This document shows positions 7,853 to 16,095 of a DNA stretch of 64,000 bases, in pieces. The DNA is from Clostridia bacterium (lineage in GTDB: Bacteria; Bacillota; Clostridia; Christensenellales; CAG-138), in contig JAFYOP010000001.1 of NCBI GenBank assembly GCA_017547885.1, forward strand, positions 127,500-191,499, read 5' to 3'. Position 1 is the stretch's first letter, and the number at the start of each line of letters is the position of its first letter. Position numbers and translations under genes: made by a program. The notes beneath the pieces were generated by a model that saw nothing but the letters and a program-made list of their open reading frames with translations, had not been told where the DNA came from and searched no databases.

Positions 7853-8397
7853 GATTTTATTTTCCTTTCTTTTTTCGGGCGGTGCCCTTTTTTATTTTGT
7901 TTTTTGAGGTTTTGTTTCCCTCTTGTTTATGTACACATTATAGCAACCAATATGTCCGGAACTGTGCCATAAATGTGCCAGAAAGAAGAGGTATTTAGAT
8001 GTTAAAATGACTGATTTTTGCCTAATTTACTAGGTTTTTTGACTTAGAGCGTGCAAAGAACCAAATGGAGTTTTATAAGAAATGAGATGCAGTATATTAC
8101 ATGAAAAAACGGCTGCAAGTCTGACTAATAAACTGTTTGTCGGTATGCGTGGAGTTGTACCTATACAAAAAGTGCCTAAATACAAGGATTTTTTCGTTTG
8201 TGTTTTTATGGGGTTTATTGGACTGTTTGTAGGTGTGAGCAGTGAATGTTCATAGGCATAATAAGATGGCTCCGAACAGAGTTTTTACTGTGTCGAAGCC
8301 ATGCCGATAAATATGTTTAATAAGTTGATTCAGAGTGTACCCAAAGGTGCTTTCAAGTGCTTCTCAAGGTGTATCAAAGTTGCTGTAAAGTTGCTTG
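7853..8397. other. Gene-free AT-rich stretch upstream of the paralogue pair, with the distal integrase-bracketing site
   Basis: No credible coding region. It holds the promoter side of the minus-strand paralogue pair, one 34-bp site at 8246-8279 that matches the site over the integrase start, and an imperfect hairpin (ATGGCT...AGCCAT) at about 8265-8302 downstream of the integrase stop. Confidence 0.6.
8246..8279. repeat. Putative integrase-binding or att-like site, distal copy
   Basis: TGTTCATAGGCATAAT, 11 unrelated bases, then GAACAG. The same arrangement with identical spacing occurs at 9398-9431. The TGTTC/GAACA ends are inverted relative to each other, as in recombinase binding sites. 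The two copies bracket the integrase gene. Confidence 0.55.
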
Positions 8398-9384
8398 CTA
8401 GATGATATTGGATACAGGGCTGAAGTTTTGATACCTTTTGCCCAGGTCTGCATCTGTAAGGTCAAGGTATGCTTTTTCAGTGACCGTTACACTAGAGTGC
8501 CCTAATATTCTGCTTAGGGTATATATGTCCATTCCGTTCATCAGGCAGCGCTTAGCAAAGTTATTTCTAAGGCAGTGGGGAGAATACTTGCTTTTGATGG
8601 AAACACGCTTTAAATAGCCTCTGAAGTTCCTCTCAAAGGTGCTTATGGTGATGTGTTTACCGTTGTGCTTCATGGGGAAGAGGTAATCGCTTTCCACATA
8701 TCTGTCCTTGTAGTTTATCCAGCGCCGCAAAATGGTTTCGGTCTTGGGGGAGAAAAACACGGTTCTGTCCTTGCGGCCTTTTGTTATTTCTGCGCTTAAG
8801 GATATGGTGCGATTCAAAAGGTCAACATCACTAACAAGCAGGCAGGAACATTCGCCCAAACGCATACCGCTGTCCATTAAAAGCATTGTGATAGCATAGT
8901 CGCGATGTTCGGGGAAATCGGCCTTGTTAAATGAATTGATAAGTTTCCGGAATTCCGTATCATCCATATACTCTTTGGCTTTTCTTTCGTTTTTAAGCAG
9001 CCTTATTTTGCGTACAGGATTGTGGAGCAGAATGTGTTGGTCTTCAAGCCAGTTGAAGAAAGCTTTTAGGTTGCGGAGATAGTTGTTTACGGTGGTTATA
9101 CTTACGGCCTCACAGTAGTCTCTCCGGTGTTTCGGAGTGTTGAGGGCCTTTCTGGACTCATCCGCATAGAAGGTATACTTGCCACGCTGCTGTATATCTG
9201 TGATATAACGGCGAATTACATTTTCGGTAACATCGTCCAGTGAATCGATGTCCATTTCGTCTCTGCACCACCTTTCAAACAGCCTTAATGTGCGCTCATA
9301 ACTGAGCATAGTCTTGGGGCGCAACTGCCTTGAGCGGCAATAGATCATGTACTCGTCAATATGTTGGTCGAACTCTGCTTTCAA
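8398..9384 (-). CDS. int: Tyrosine recombinase (phage/ICE-type integrase)
   Basis: 328 residues from the TTG at 9384, chosen because AGGAGG lies 9 nt upstream and the protein then starts at the usual SAM-like N-terminal domain (KAEFDQHIDEYMIYCRSRQLRPKTMLSYERTLRLFERW); upstream GTG/ATG starts at 9420, 9411 and 9405 are possible but weaker. Catalytic residues are visible: Arg in MLLMDSGMRLGECSCLL, Lys in the strand KGRKDRTVFF, HxxR in SPHCLRNNFAKR, His in ILGHSSVTVT, and Tyr in TEKAYLDL. It would integrate and excise the element at left. Its start region overlaps the bracketing site 9398-9431, so it may regulate itself. Confidence 0.93.
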   Translation of the reverse strand: MKAEFDQHIDEYMIYCRSRQLRPKTMLSYERTLRLFERWCRDEMDIDSLDDVTENVIRRYITDIQQRGKYTFYADESRKALNTPKHRRDYCEAVSITTVNNYLRNLKAFFNWLEDQHILLHNPVRKIRLLKNERKAKEYMDDTEFRKLINSFNKADFPEHRDYAITMLLMDSGMRLGECSCLLVSDVDLLNRTISLSAEITKGRKDRTVFFSPKTETILRRWINYKDRYVESDYLFPMKHNGKHITISTFERNFRGYLKRVSIKSKYSPHCLRNNFAKRCLMNGMDIYTLSRILGHSSVTVTEKAYLDLTDADLGKRYQNFSPVSNII

Positions 9385-9397
9385 AACGAAAATCCTC

Positions 9398-9431
9398 CTG
9401 TTCATAGGCATAATTTTCACCCAATGAACAG
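9398..9431. repeat. Putative integrase-binding or att-like site, proximal copy
   Basis: Shares the 16-bp block at 8247-8262 perfectly (here 9399-9414) and has GAACAG at the same distance. This copy has longer inverted ends, CTGTTCAT/ATGAACAG. It overlaps the translation start region of the integrase, where binding would block expression. Confidence 0.55.
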
Positions 9432-9558
9432 AAGGAATTAGTCGGCTCAGGAAAAAATGTTAGTAGGATTTTTCCATGATTTTCAGTAGGCGTTTGCTGT
9501 GTTGGTGGGCGTGAGGGAGAACATGACCCCAAGCCCCCAATCCTCAATTTTTGCCCAA

Positions 9559-10365
9559 TTATATGACGTTCTGTATCTCCGCCTTGCCGCCCTTTTCCCT
9601 TGCGGATTCAAGGATCAGTTTGTCCGCAACCAGGGCTATGAATTCACCATTGGTGGGCTTATCGTTCTTGGAGTAGATATTGTAGCCGAATATCTGGTTG
9701 ATGTTTTCGATCTTGCCGCGGGTCCAGGCCACTTCGATGGCGTGGCGTATGGCACGCTCCACCTTGGAGGCGGAGGTTTGGAAGCGCTTGGCGATGCCGG
9801 GGTAAAGCTCCTTGGTGATGCGGCCGCAGAGGGCGGGTTCAAAGTATACCATGCGGACTGCCTCACGAAGGTAGTGGTAACCCTTGATGTGGGCGGGAAT
9901 GCCTATCATGAGGAACACGGAGGCGATCTTTTCATCAAGGGTGCGGGGCTTGGCGCTCATGGCGCGAACTTCTGAGCGCTGGGTATAGCTGCTTTCCAGC
10001 AGGTCAAGTATGCGCTTGTAAAGGGTATCGGGATCGATGGGCTTGAGCATGTAATATTTTGCCCCAAGGGTGCAGGCCTGACGCACCATGTCCTCCTGCC
10101 TGAGGGCGCTGATGACGATGGCGGCGGGGGGATCCTTTACAAGGCCGCCGTTGAGCCGCTCCAGCAGCTCAAAGCCATCCATGCGGGGCATTATGAGATC
10201 GCACAGCAGTATGTCGTAGCGGGAATTGGAAAGGGCGTCCAGGGCCGCCTGTCCATCGGATACCACGTCCACCTTTTCTATGCCCTCCTGAGCCGCCAGA
10301 TAATCCCGGACGGTGGTCTGAAACTGTGTGCTGCTGTCTGCCAAAAGTATGCGGTATTTAGCCAT
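9559..10365 (-). CDS. spo0A: Sporulation master regulator Spo0A
   Basis: 268 residues, the family's usual length. The receiver domain (1-120) carries the phospho-acceptor D56 in [13 protein letters not shown], the conserved Thr/Ser position in VISA and Lys in LKPID. The C-terminal Spo0A DNA-binding domain is clear ([68 protein letters not shown] [11 protein letters not shown]). Phosphorylated Spo0A binds 0A boxes to start sporulation. Odd point: the acidic pocket reads ADS where Bacillus Spo0A has ADD, so the Mg-binding D11 is Ser. Its 3' end faces the integrated element. Confidence 0.97.
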   Translation of the reverse strand: MAKYRILLADSSTQFQTTVRDYLAAQEGIEKVDVVSDGQAALDALSNSRYDILLCDLIMPRMDGFELLERLNGGLVKDPPAAIVISALRQEDMVRQACTLGAKYYMLKPIDPDTLYKRILDLLESSYTQRSEVRAMSAKPRTLDEKIASVFLMIGIPAHIKGYHYLREAVRMVYFEPALCGRITKELYPGIAKRFQTSASKVERAIRHAIEVAWTRGKIENINQIFGYNIYSKNDKPTNGEFIALVADKLILESAREKGGKAEIQNVI

Positions 10366-10664
10366 TTACTGCCTCCGTAACAATGTGTTTTTTAGGGTAA
10401 TGTGCACTTATAGGCGATTTCCTGTATGTGATGATTTTAGCACCGCTAATTTCGCAGCGGTAGGGAACAAAATTGGCTGCTTTTGTCGGCCTGTGACGCT
10501 GAATGCAAGAAAAATGACGCTTGCTGTTGAGAGCCGCAAAAGCCCTGTATTTTCGGCAAAAATCCAATTCATAACGGTTGGTTTTGTCGAGGGGACGAGA
10601 GGGGGCATATTGCAAAAAAGCCCATACTGTGGTTTAATTGTAAAAGGATCGGCAGGAAGCCGGT

Positions 10665-10694
10665 TTGAGCATAAAATATGATTTGTTTTATTAT
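10665..10694 (+). promoter_or_regulatory. Sigma-A promoter of the ECF S-component operon
   Basis: TTGAGC (10665-10670), an 18-bp spacer and TATTAT (10689-10694). It predicts a transcript start near 10701 and a leader of about 124 nt. Confidence 0.5.
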
Positions 10695-10699
10695 AAGGT

Positions 10700-10805
10700 A
10701 AGCCGGCAGGTAGCCGGCGAGCAGGTTTCCAAAATAGCTTGGAGATATACGCCACGAAGGCCGCTCATCAAAATAAAATGAGGGTGCTTTTGCGGCGTTC
10801 TCGTA
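10700..10805 (+). ncRNA. Candidate structured leader (unknown riboswitch class?) upstream of ECF S component
   Basis: The leader can fold as a three-way junction: an outer GAGC/GCTC helix enclosing TCCAA/TTGGA (loop AAATAGC-like) and GCC/GGC (loop ACGAA). An alternative CTCAT/ATGAG hairpin uses the outer 3' strand. This is the position where vitamin riboswitches control ECF transporters. I do not recognise TPP, cobalamin, THF, preQ1 or FMN conserved blocks in it. Structure is by eye only. Confidence 0.3.
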
Positions 10806-10824
10806 TTTTTGGAGGGTTTGACAA

Positions 10825-11352
10825 ATGACAAAGACAAAGCGTGTAGTAATTGCGGGGCTGTGTATTGCCCTGGGCGTAGTGCTGCCTGTGGCGGTGCATT
10901 CCATACCAAATGCGGGCAATATTTTATTGCCCATGCATATACCGGTGCTGCTGTGCGGCCTTATATGCGGCCCATGGTACGGCCTGGCTTGCGGTATACT
11001 TGCTCCTGTGCTTTCCAGCATGATTTCCGGTATGCCTCCTGCGGCATATCTGCCTCCCATGGTGGCGGAGCTGGCGGCCTATGGCCTTATATCCGGCCTG
11101 TGCATCAGGCTGATAAAGGGCAAAAGCCAAACCGCACGGGTGTACACTGCCCTGATCGCCGCAATGATAGTGGGCAGGATAGCCTACGGCTTGATGAATG
11201 CGCTGATATTCAGGGTCGGGGAATATTCCATGGAGCTGTGGCTCAGCGGAGTATTTATTACCGCCGCGCCCGGCATACTTGTGCAGCTCGTTATCATACC
11301 CATAATCATTCTGGCGCTGCAGAAGGCAAAGGTTATTGAGATAGGCAAGTAG
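10825..11352 (+). CDS. ECF transporter S component (vitamin-binding membrane subunit)
   Basis: 175 residues with five to six membrane helices. The motif GNILLPMHIPVLLCGLICGPWYGLACGILAPVLSSMISGMPPA is characteristic of ECF_trnsprt (DUF3816)-type substrate-specific subunits. S components bind a vitamin or metal outside and use shared EcfAA'T energising units, which are not in this window. Pantothenate, folate or another vitamin are all possible; sequence alone does not choose. Good ribosome site (GGAGGGTTTGACAA-ATG). One base separates its stop from the next gene's start, so the two are coupled. Confidence 0.85.
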   Translation: MTKTKRVVIAGLCIALGVVLPVAVHSIPNAGNILLPMHIPVLLCGLICGPWYGLACGILAPVLSSMISGMPPAAYLPPMVAELAAYGLISGLCIRLIKGKSQTARVYTALIAAMIVGRIAYGLMNALIFRVGEYSMELWLSGVFITAAPGILVQLVIIPIIILALQKAKVIEIGK

Positions 11353-11353
11353 C

Positions 11354-11845
11354 ATGGAGGAATTTGAAAGGATACTGCTGGCGCACCTGAGAAAATACCG
11401 TCTTATGGGGCCGGAGGACTGCGCCAAGCTGATATACCAGAGCGAATTCGCCGGGGAGCATATGATATCCTCGCCGGAGCAGAGCCTTAAATGGATAAGG
11501 CAGGAAATGGATGAGGCAGCTCCTTCCCGGGGCGATATATACGAAGATATAGGCGACGGCGTGTTCCGCCTGCACCTTGGCCCCGCAAAGGCGGCGGGAA
11601 TAAGCCCTGAGGAGATAAACGACAAATTTGTATCTTCTGCGGGAAAGGCAACCGGCACTAAGGGAAGGCAGTCGCAAAAGATAGCCCTGCTGGAAAGGCT
11701 GTGCAGTGAAGGATACACGCCGTTTTCTGTGGATGAGCTGACGGCTTTTCTTGAAAAATACAGAGCCGCAGGCTGTCCTGCGCTGCATCACAGCCACAGG
11801 TTCAGAGAAGCATATAAGCCCCATTATCGGGTGGTAAAACCATAA
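11354..11845 (+). CDS. Conserved hypothetical protein coupled to the ECF S component
   Basis: 163 residues, soluble, mostly helical. It begins one base after the stop of the transporter gene. Features are an LAHLRKYRLMGPEDCAKLIYQSEFAGEHM N-terminal stretch, a DGVFRLHLGPA strand segment, and a His-containing end SHRFREAYKPHYRVVKP. It reads like a widespread Clostridia protein of unknown function. The tight coupling suggests a role linked to the transported compound (inference). Confidence 0.65.
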   Translation: MEEFERILLAHLRKYRLMGPEDCAKLIYQSEFAGEHMISSPEQSLKWIRQEMDEAAPSRGDIYEDIGDGVFRLHLGPAKAAGISPEEINDKFVSSAGKATGTKGRQSQKIALLERLCSEGYTPFSVDELTAFLEKYRAAGCPALHHSHRFREAYKPHYRVVKP

Positions 11846-11873
11846 AAAGGGAGGCCTTGCCTCCTTTTTTGTA
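11845..11873 (+). terminator. Intrinsic terminator
   Basis: Hairpin GGAGGC-CTT-GCCTCC flanked by A and T runs directly after the stop at 11845. Confidence 0.85.
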
Positions 11874-11952
11874 TGGGCAACGGCGGGTTGCTTGCACAGG
11901 ATGAAAATGGACAATATAATAAACCTAATACAAACACGGGGCGGTGATATTA

Positions 11953-12717
11953 ATGGAGACGAAGGACGTTATATTTAAGCTTAGAACCGAAAGGGGCTTA
12001 TCTCAGGACGAACTGGCGGAAAAGGTGATGGTTACGCGGCAGGCGGTTTCCCGCTGGGAGAATGGGGAGACCATACCCAATACGGAAACGCTTAAATTGC
12101 TGTCGGGGTTTTTTGATGTTTCCATCAATACCCTGCTGGGTTCGCCGCGGCAGCTGATATGCCAGTGCTGCGGCATGCCTTTGGAGGATGCCGTCACCAG
12201 CAGGGAAAAAGACGGAGCGTTTAATGAGGAATACTGCAAGTGGTGCTATGCGGACGGAGAATACATGTATCATGACATGGACGATCTGATAGATGTATGC
12301 GTAAATCATATGGCAAATGAAGACTTTTCCCCGGAGCAGGTTCGGGCATATATGAAAGATACACTGCCGAAACTGGATTATTGGAAAAGATATGTATATT
12401 TGGATGATAAAGATAAATTTGATGAGTTTAAAAAGAAGCTATTGGATGAAATAAATGATTTGCGTATAGAAGGACTGCCAAAGGTCGAAAAACTCAATGC
12501 GCTTGTGGGTGGCTACATCAATTTGGAATATAGACTTCCTAACGGAAAAAGTGTGAAGTTCCTGGATGACGGGGCAACGTATCTGGGGAATCAGCTCCCC
12601 TGTGAGTTTGGCGGAGACAGGTGCTTTGGCATTGCTGCCAATATGGACTTTCTGCTGGTGTGCACTTACGAAGAAAACGGGGAAAATCCGGAGCTTGTGA
12701 TTTATAAGAAAAGGTAG
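11953..12717 (+). CDS. HTH regulator with zinc-ribbon domain
   Basis: 254 residues from the ATG at 11953 (GGTGA ribosome site); a GTG three codons earlier is less likely. Residues 1-65 are a Xre-type HTH (RTERGLSQDELAEKVMVTRQAVSRWENGETIPNTETLKLLSGFF). Residues 75-150 match the putative zinc-ribbon family (CQCCGMPLED...EEYCKWCYADGEYMYHDMDDLIDVCVNHM), often fused to such HTHs. The C-terminal about 75 residues are a separate beta-rich piece (YINLEYRLPNGKSVKFLDDG) I cannot name. Probably a one-component sensor; the ligand is unknown. Confidence 0.82.
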   Translation: METKDVIFKLRTERGLSQDELAEKVMVTRQAVSRWENGETIPNTETLKLLSGFFDVSINTLLGSPRQLICQCCGMPLEDAVTSREKDGAFNEEYCKWCYADGEYMYHDMDDLIDVCVNHMANEDFSPEQVRAYMKDTLPKLDYWKRYVYLDDKDKFDEFKKKLLDEINDLRIEGLPKVEKLNALVGGYINLEYRLPNGKSVKFLDDGATYLGNQLPCEFGGDRCFGIAANMDFLLVCTYEENGENPELVIYKKR

Positions 12718-12732
12718 GCAGAAGAGGATTTA

Positions 12733-12787
12733 CTGCCCCGCCCAGCCACCCTTTTAATGATGCTTTTCCTGTGGAAAAGCAAAGGTG
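12733..12787 (+). repeat. Solo left end of the MITE-like repeat family
   Basis: CCCGCCCAGCCACCCTTTTAATG followed by a CTTTTCC/GGAAAAG hairpin matches the left end of the full copies at 24490, 37271 and 61081, but no right end follows. It is a truncated copy. Confidence 0.6.
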
Positions 12788-12796
12788 CTATATACA

Positions 12797-12823
12797 CAAA
12801 AAGCCGCTATGAGCGGCTTTTTG
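12797..12823. terminator. Intrinsic terminator
   Basis: AAAAAGCCGCT-atg-AGCGGCTTTTT, a strong symmetric hairpin that can act on both strands downstream of the HTH gene and of the convergent exonuclease gene. Confidence 0.75.
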
Positions 12824-12861
12824 ATAGAAAGTATAAGTATGCTTATACTGATTTCAATTTA

Positions 12862-12948
12862 AACTTTATCTTTTCTTTTTTCTTTTTGCTTCTTTTTCTT
12901 TATTTCTTTTCGATACGAAAAGAAAAAAGAAAAAGAAGATATGTCCTC
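12862..12948. repeat. Polypyrimidine/polypurine hairpin repeat, copy 1
   Basis: A long pyrimidine run turns at CGATACG into its purine mirror, giving a large A/T-rich hairpin. A close copy lies in opposite orientation at about 36502-36580, with flanking AAACTTTAT conserved too. Both sit at 3' ends of genes. Confidence 0.65.
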
Positions 12949-12950
12949 AC

Positions 12951-13739
12951 CTACAACCCCATTATCACAGAATATTCATGCTCCTCGATAACGCCTCGCT
13001 TAAGAACTTCCTCCACCAGATTATGGCATGCCCGCACATCGGGGTCACGGAGGAAACGGTCGTTTTTGCGGGCCCAGTCCTCAAGGGCCTCGTGATAGTC
13101 TGCCGAGATGACCCGTGCCCGCTTGTGCAGCTCCATGGCCTGCCACAGGGCGCGGATGGCATAGGCACGCTCCTCGGGGGATACGGTGGGCTGAACACCT
13201 TTGAAGGAATAGGTGCGTATGTCGGACTGGTCACAGCCGAATCTATCTATCATCTTTTCCAGGATAAGGGCACAGCCAAGGGCGTCGTCAAGGGCATTGT
13301 GATGATGCTCAAGGGGCACGTTGAGCCCGGCGCACAGGTCATTGAGCCTGTGGCTGCCGCATTCTTCCTTGGGCAGGTGGCGGCGGGCCTTCATAAGGGT
13401 GCAGACGTATGGCATATCCGGAATGGGCAGATCATACAGGGCCAGAGATTTACAGATGACACCAAGGTCAAAGGTGGCGCTGTGGGCCGCCATTATTCCA
13501 TCAAAGTAAGGGGCTATCTCAGGCCATATCTCCGCAAAGGTTGGGGCTTTTTTTACCATTTCGGGAGATATGCCGTGTATCTTTATATTGTAGCCGTCAA
13601 AGTGCTCGTGAGGGTTCACCAAGAACTCCCGCTGATAAACGGGAGTTCCGTATTCCATGCGGACTATGCCGATGGAGCATATGGAGTCATTGTTGCGGTT
13701 TGGAGTTTCAACGTCCACCGCGGTGTAACATTCCAGCAA
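12951..13739 (-). CDS. DEDDh 3'-5' exonuclease (DnaQ-like)
   Basis: 262 residues. Exonuclease motifs are clear: ExoI TAVDVETPN (D-x-E), ExoII AHSATFDLGV, ExoIII HHHNALDDALGCA with the DEDDh histidine. Residues 1-170 form the nuclease domain; the rest is a helical tail of unknown role (SPEERAYAIRALWQAMELHKRARVISADYHEALEDWARK). The start is TTG at 13739 with AAAGGAT upstream. It is 15 bp after the DUF362 gene and probably in its operon. Likely acts in DNA repair or nucleic-acid turnover. Confidence 0.88.
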   Translation of the reverse strand: MLECYTAVDVETPNRNNDSICSIGIVRMEYGTPVYQREFLVNPHEHFDGYNIKIHGISPEMVKKAPTFAEIWPEIAPYFDGIMAAHSATFDLGVICKSLALYDLPIPDMPYVCTLMKARRHLPKEECGSHRLNDLCAGLNVPLEHHHNALDDALGCALILEKMIDRFGCDQSDIRTYSFKGVQPTVSPEERAYAIRALWQAMELHKRARVISADYHEALEDWARKNDRFLRDPDVRACHNLVEEVLKRGVIEEHEYSVIMGL

Positions 13740-13754
13740 GGCAGATCCTTTCGG

Positions 13755-14852
13755 TTAGATCAACACCAGCTCGTACTGGGTGCTGCCAAGGCCGATGTGT
13801 TCGGCATGTTCCACCTGTACCTTCCAGTTGGTGTTGGGATGGGTATTGGTAAAGTGATCCCGGCAGCACTGCTCCTTGCGGCCCAGTACGCTCTGGGGGT
13901 TGACGGGCATTGCGTTTACGCCGTCGGCAGAGGCCATGTCTATGGCAACGGGGTCAAAGGAAGCAAACATGCCTACATTGGGAACGATGGGGATATCGTT
14001 TTCAGCGTGGCAGTCGCAGTAGGGGGAGATATCCACAGCGATATTGATGTGGAAATTGGGCTTATCCTTTACCACGGCAAGGGCATACTCGGCAATTTTT
14101 TTGTTGAGGAGCTCTTCGCTCTGGCCAAAGGTAGGTATGATAGCGTCAAAGTTGCAGATGCCGATGCAGCGGCCGCAGCCCACGCAGGTGTCGTGGTTTA
14201 TTACGGCCTTGCCCTCTTCAAAGTATATGCCGTTATTGGCGCAGATCTTAGCGCACATACCGCAGCCGCGGCACTTCCTGGTTTTTACGGTAGGTTTACC
14301 GTCGCAGTGCATTTCCATTTTGCCTGCGCGGGAGCCGGAACCCATGCCAAGGTTTTTGAGGGCGCCGCCAAAGCCTGCTTCTTCATGGCCCTTGAAATGA
14401 TTAAGACTGATGACTATATCTGCGTCCGCAATGGCGCGGCCTATCTTGGCCTCGGACACCACCTCGCCGTCAATGGGAATGAGAGCTTCATCGGTGCCCT
14501 TAAGGCCGTCGGCGATTATCACCTGACAACCGGTGGCGTAGGGGGTGTAGCCGTTGATATATGCGGTTTCGATATGCTCCAGTGCATGTTTGCGGCTGCC
14601 GACGTAAAGGGTGTTGCAGTCGGTAAGGAAGGGAATGCCGCCCTTTTCTTTTATGTACTCTGCCAGCACACGGGCATAATGGGGACGAAGATAGGCAAGG
14701 TTGCCGTATTCGCCAAAGTGTATCTTGATGGCAACGAACTTTTTCTCAAAGTCTATCTGACCCAGCCCCGCGGTGTCTATAAGGCGGCGGAACTTCTTAA
14801 GAAGATTTTCGGAAAAAGTAGTGCTCATATCGGTAAAATAAACCTTGGACAT
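13755..14852 (-). CDS. DUF362 family 4Fe-4S protein
   Basis: 365 residues with an AGGAGG ribosome site. The N-terminal DUF362 region has VAIKIHFGEYGN and LNHFKGHEEAGFGGALKNLGMG. Around residues 190-240 lie two ferredoxin cluster motifs (CRGCGMCAKICANNGI and CVGCGRCIGICNFDAI), so it carries two 4Fe-4S clusters. DUF362 proteins are widespread anaerobe iron-sulphur proteins of unsettled function. It is cytoplasmic, with no signal peptide. Confidence 0.9.
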   Translation of the reverse strand: MSKVYFTDMSTTFSENLLKKFRRLIDTAGLGQIDFEKKFVAIKIHFGEYGNLAYLRPHYARVLAEYIKEKGGIPFLTDCNTLYVGSRKHALEHIETAYINGYTPYATGCQVIIADGLKGTDEALIPIDGEVVSEAKIGRAIADADIVISLNHFKGHEEAGFGGALKNLGMGSGSRAGKMEMHCDGKPTVKTRKCRGCGMCAKICANNGIYFEEGKAVINHDTCVGCGRCIGICNFDAIIPTFGQSEELLNKKIAEYALAVVKDKPNFHINIAVDISPYCDCHAENDIPIVPNVGMFASFDPVAIDMASADGVNAMPVNPQSVLGRKEQCCRDHFTNTHPNTNWKVQVEHAEHIGLGSTQYELVLI

Positions 14853-14879
14853 AGTATCCTCCTGAATAATAAATATTGA

Positions 14880-15539
14880 TTAAAGCAGTATGCTTCTAAG
14901 TTCGTCAACGGTGGCGGCAATGTATGCGGCGCCGGCGGTTACAAGCTCCTCTCGGCTGCCGTAGCCAAACAGTACCCCTATGCACTCAAGGCCGAACCGG
15001 GCAGAGCCTTCCACATCGTACTTGCGATCGCCCACCATGATGGTATTATCGGGGGCGATATCGGGGTACTGGGAAAGGACGTAATCCACAACATCTTCCT
15101 TTTTGGGGCGGGTCTCCTCGAAGGTATTGCCTCCCACAAGGTGGAAGTATTGATATATATCAAAGTGCTTAAGGATTATCTTGGCAAATTCCTCAGGCTT
15201 TGAGGTGGCAAGGAGAATGCGGCGGCCTGCGGAATGAAGGTCGCGGAGCAGCTCCTGTATGCCGGGGTATATCTCGTTTTGATATATGCCGGTAACCGAG
15301 AAATACTCACGGTAAAAGCCAAGAGCCTTTTTGGCGTCCTCATCGCTCATACCGTAACCCTCCTTGAAGGAGGTGAGCAAAGGAGGCCCTATCATCCAGT
15401 TAAGGGTGGTGATATCTTCCACCTCAATACCCATTTTACGCAAGGCATACTGCACGGCGGAGGTTATGCCCAATGCGGGGTCGGTGAGGGTTCCGTCCAG
15501 ATCAAAAAGTATATTTGCAAAGCGTTGGGCTTTATCCAT
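14880..15539 (-). CDS. HAD-superfamily phosphatase (phosphoglycolate-phosphatase-like)
   Basis: 219 residues. HAD motif I FDLDGTLTDP, motif II LLATSKP, motif III K in RPKKED, motif IV VGDRKYDVEGS are all present with a helical cap domain between I and II. It hydrolyses a small phosphate ester; phosphoglycolate, beta-phosphoglucomutase-like or nucleotide substrates are all possible. The upstream NUDIX gene overlaps its start by 8 bp, so the two are translated together, suggesting nucleotide or sugar-phosphate clean-up. Confidence 0.9.
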   Translation of the reverse strand: MDKAQRFANILFDLDGTLTDPALGITSAVQYALRKMGIEVEDITTLNWMIGPPLLTSFKEGYGMSDEDAKKALGFYREYFSVTGIYQNEIYPGIQELLRDLHSAGRRILLATSKPEEFAKIILKHFDIYQYFHLVGGNTFEETRPKKEDVVDYVLSQYPDIAPDNTIMVGDRKYDVEGSARFGLECIGVLFGYGSREELVTAGAAYIAATVDELRSILL

Positions 15540-16095
15540 TGAGCTTTTTCCTTTCCAGCAGAAGCTTGGTTTTTAGCAGACCGAATACTGTTTTGCCGTC
15601 GGATATTTGGTTTGAAAGTATCATGTCCGTAAGCTCATCAAGGGGGATGCGCTCCACTTCCAAACATTCGTCCTCATCGGGGCAGGTATCCCCAAAGGTA
15701 AGACCACGGGCAAGGTACACGTGTATCCTTTCGGATAATATGGCGGGGGAGGGAATGTAGATGCCCAGGGAGGAGATATCTGCGGCGGTAACGCCGGTCT
15801 CCTCCAGAAGCTCCCGCTTTGCGGCCTCAAGGGGATCCGTGTCAAAGGCCTCCAGCTTGCCTGCGGGTATTTCGTACATTACCCGCCTGTGGGGATAGCG
15901 ATACTGGCGCTCCATTATTACGCAGCCCTCATCATCCAGCGGCACAATGGCTACGGCGCCCCTGTGCAAAAGATAATCCCTGCGGGATTCTGTGCCGTTA
16001 TATAGCCTTACGCTGTCGCTGTACACATCAAAAACAGGCCCGGAATAGACCTTTTGGGTAGAGAGGGTCTGTTCTGTGAGCCGCTGGTCTTTCAT
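15532..16095 (-). CDS. nudF: NUDIX hydrolase, ADP-ribose pyrophosphatase type
   Basis: 187 residues from the ATG at 16095, chosen for the GGAGGT ribosome site. The Nudix box is GKLEAFDTDPLEAAKRELLEETGV with the usual E residues, preceded by QYRYPHRRVMYEIPAG, the signature of ADP-sugar diphosphatases of the NudF/YqkG group. It splits ADP-ribose to AMP and ribose 5-phosphate. It overlaps the HAD gene downstream by 8 bp. Confidence 0.9.
   Translation of the reverse strand: MKDQRLTEQTLSTQKVYSGPVFDVYSDSVRLYNGTESRRDYLLHRGAVAIVPLDDEGCVIMERQYRYPHRRVMYEIPAGKLEAFDTDPLEAAKRELLEETGVTAADISSLGIYIPSPAILSERIHVYLARGLTFGDTCPDEDECLEVERIPLDELTDMILSNQISDGKTVFGLLKTKLLLERKKLNG

Larger units (their letters stand above)
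10366..10824. other. Divergent spo0A/ECF intergenic region with promoter and structured leader
   Basis: No credible gene. 10366-10660 holds the spo0A upstream region with no signal I can assign. 10665-10694 is a promoter and about 10702-10824 is the leader of the ECF transporter gene. Confidence 0.6.

Noticed and set aside
10700..10820. THF (folT) riboswitch before the ECF S component
   Set aside because: I could not match the conserved THF blocks; kept only as an unclassified leader candidate.
12978..14879. Long plus-strand open frame of 633 codons
   Set aside because: Antisense to the exonuclease and DUF362 genes; no recognisable domain and low-complexity composition typical of frames opposite GC-rich coding DNA.
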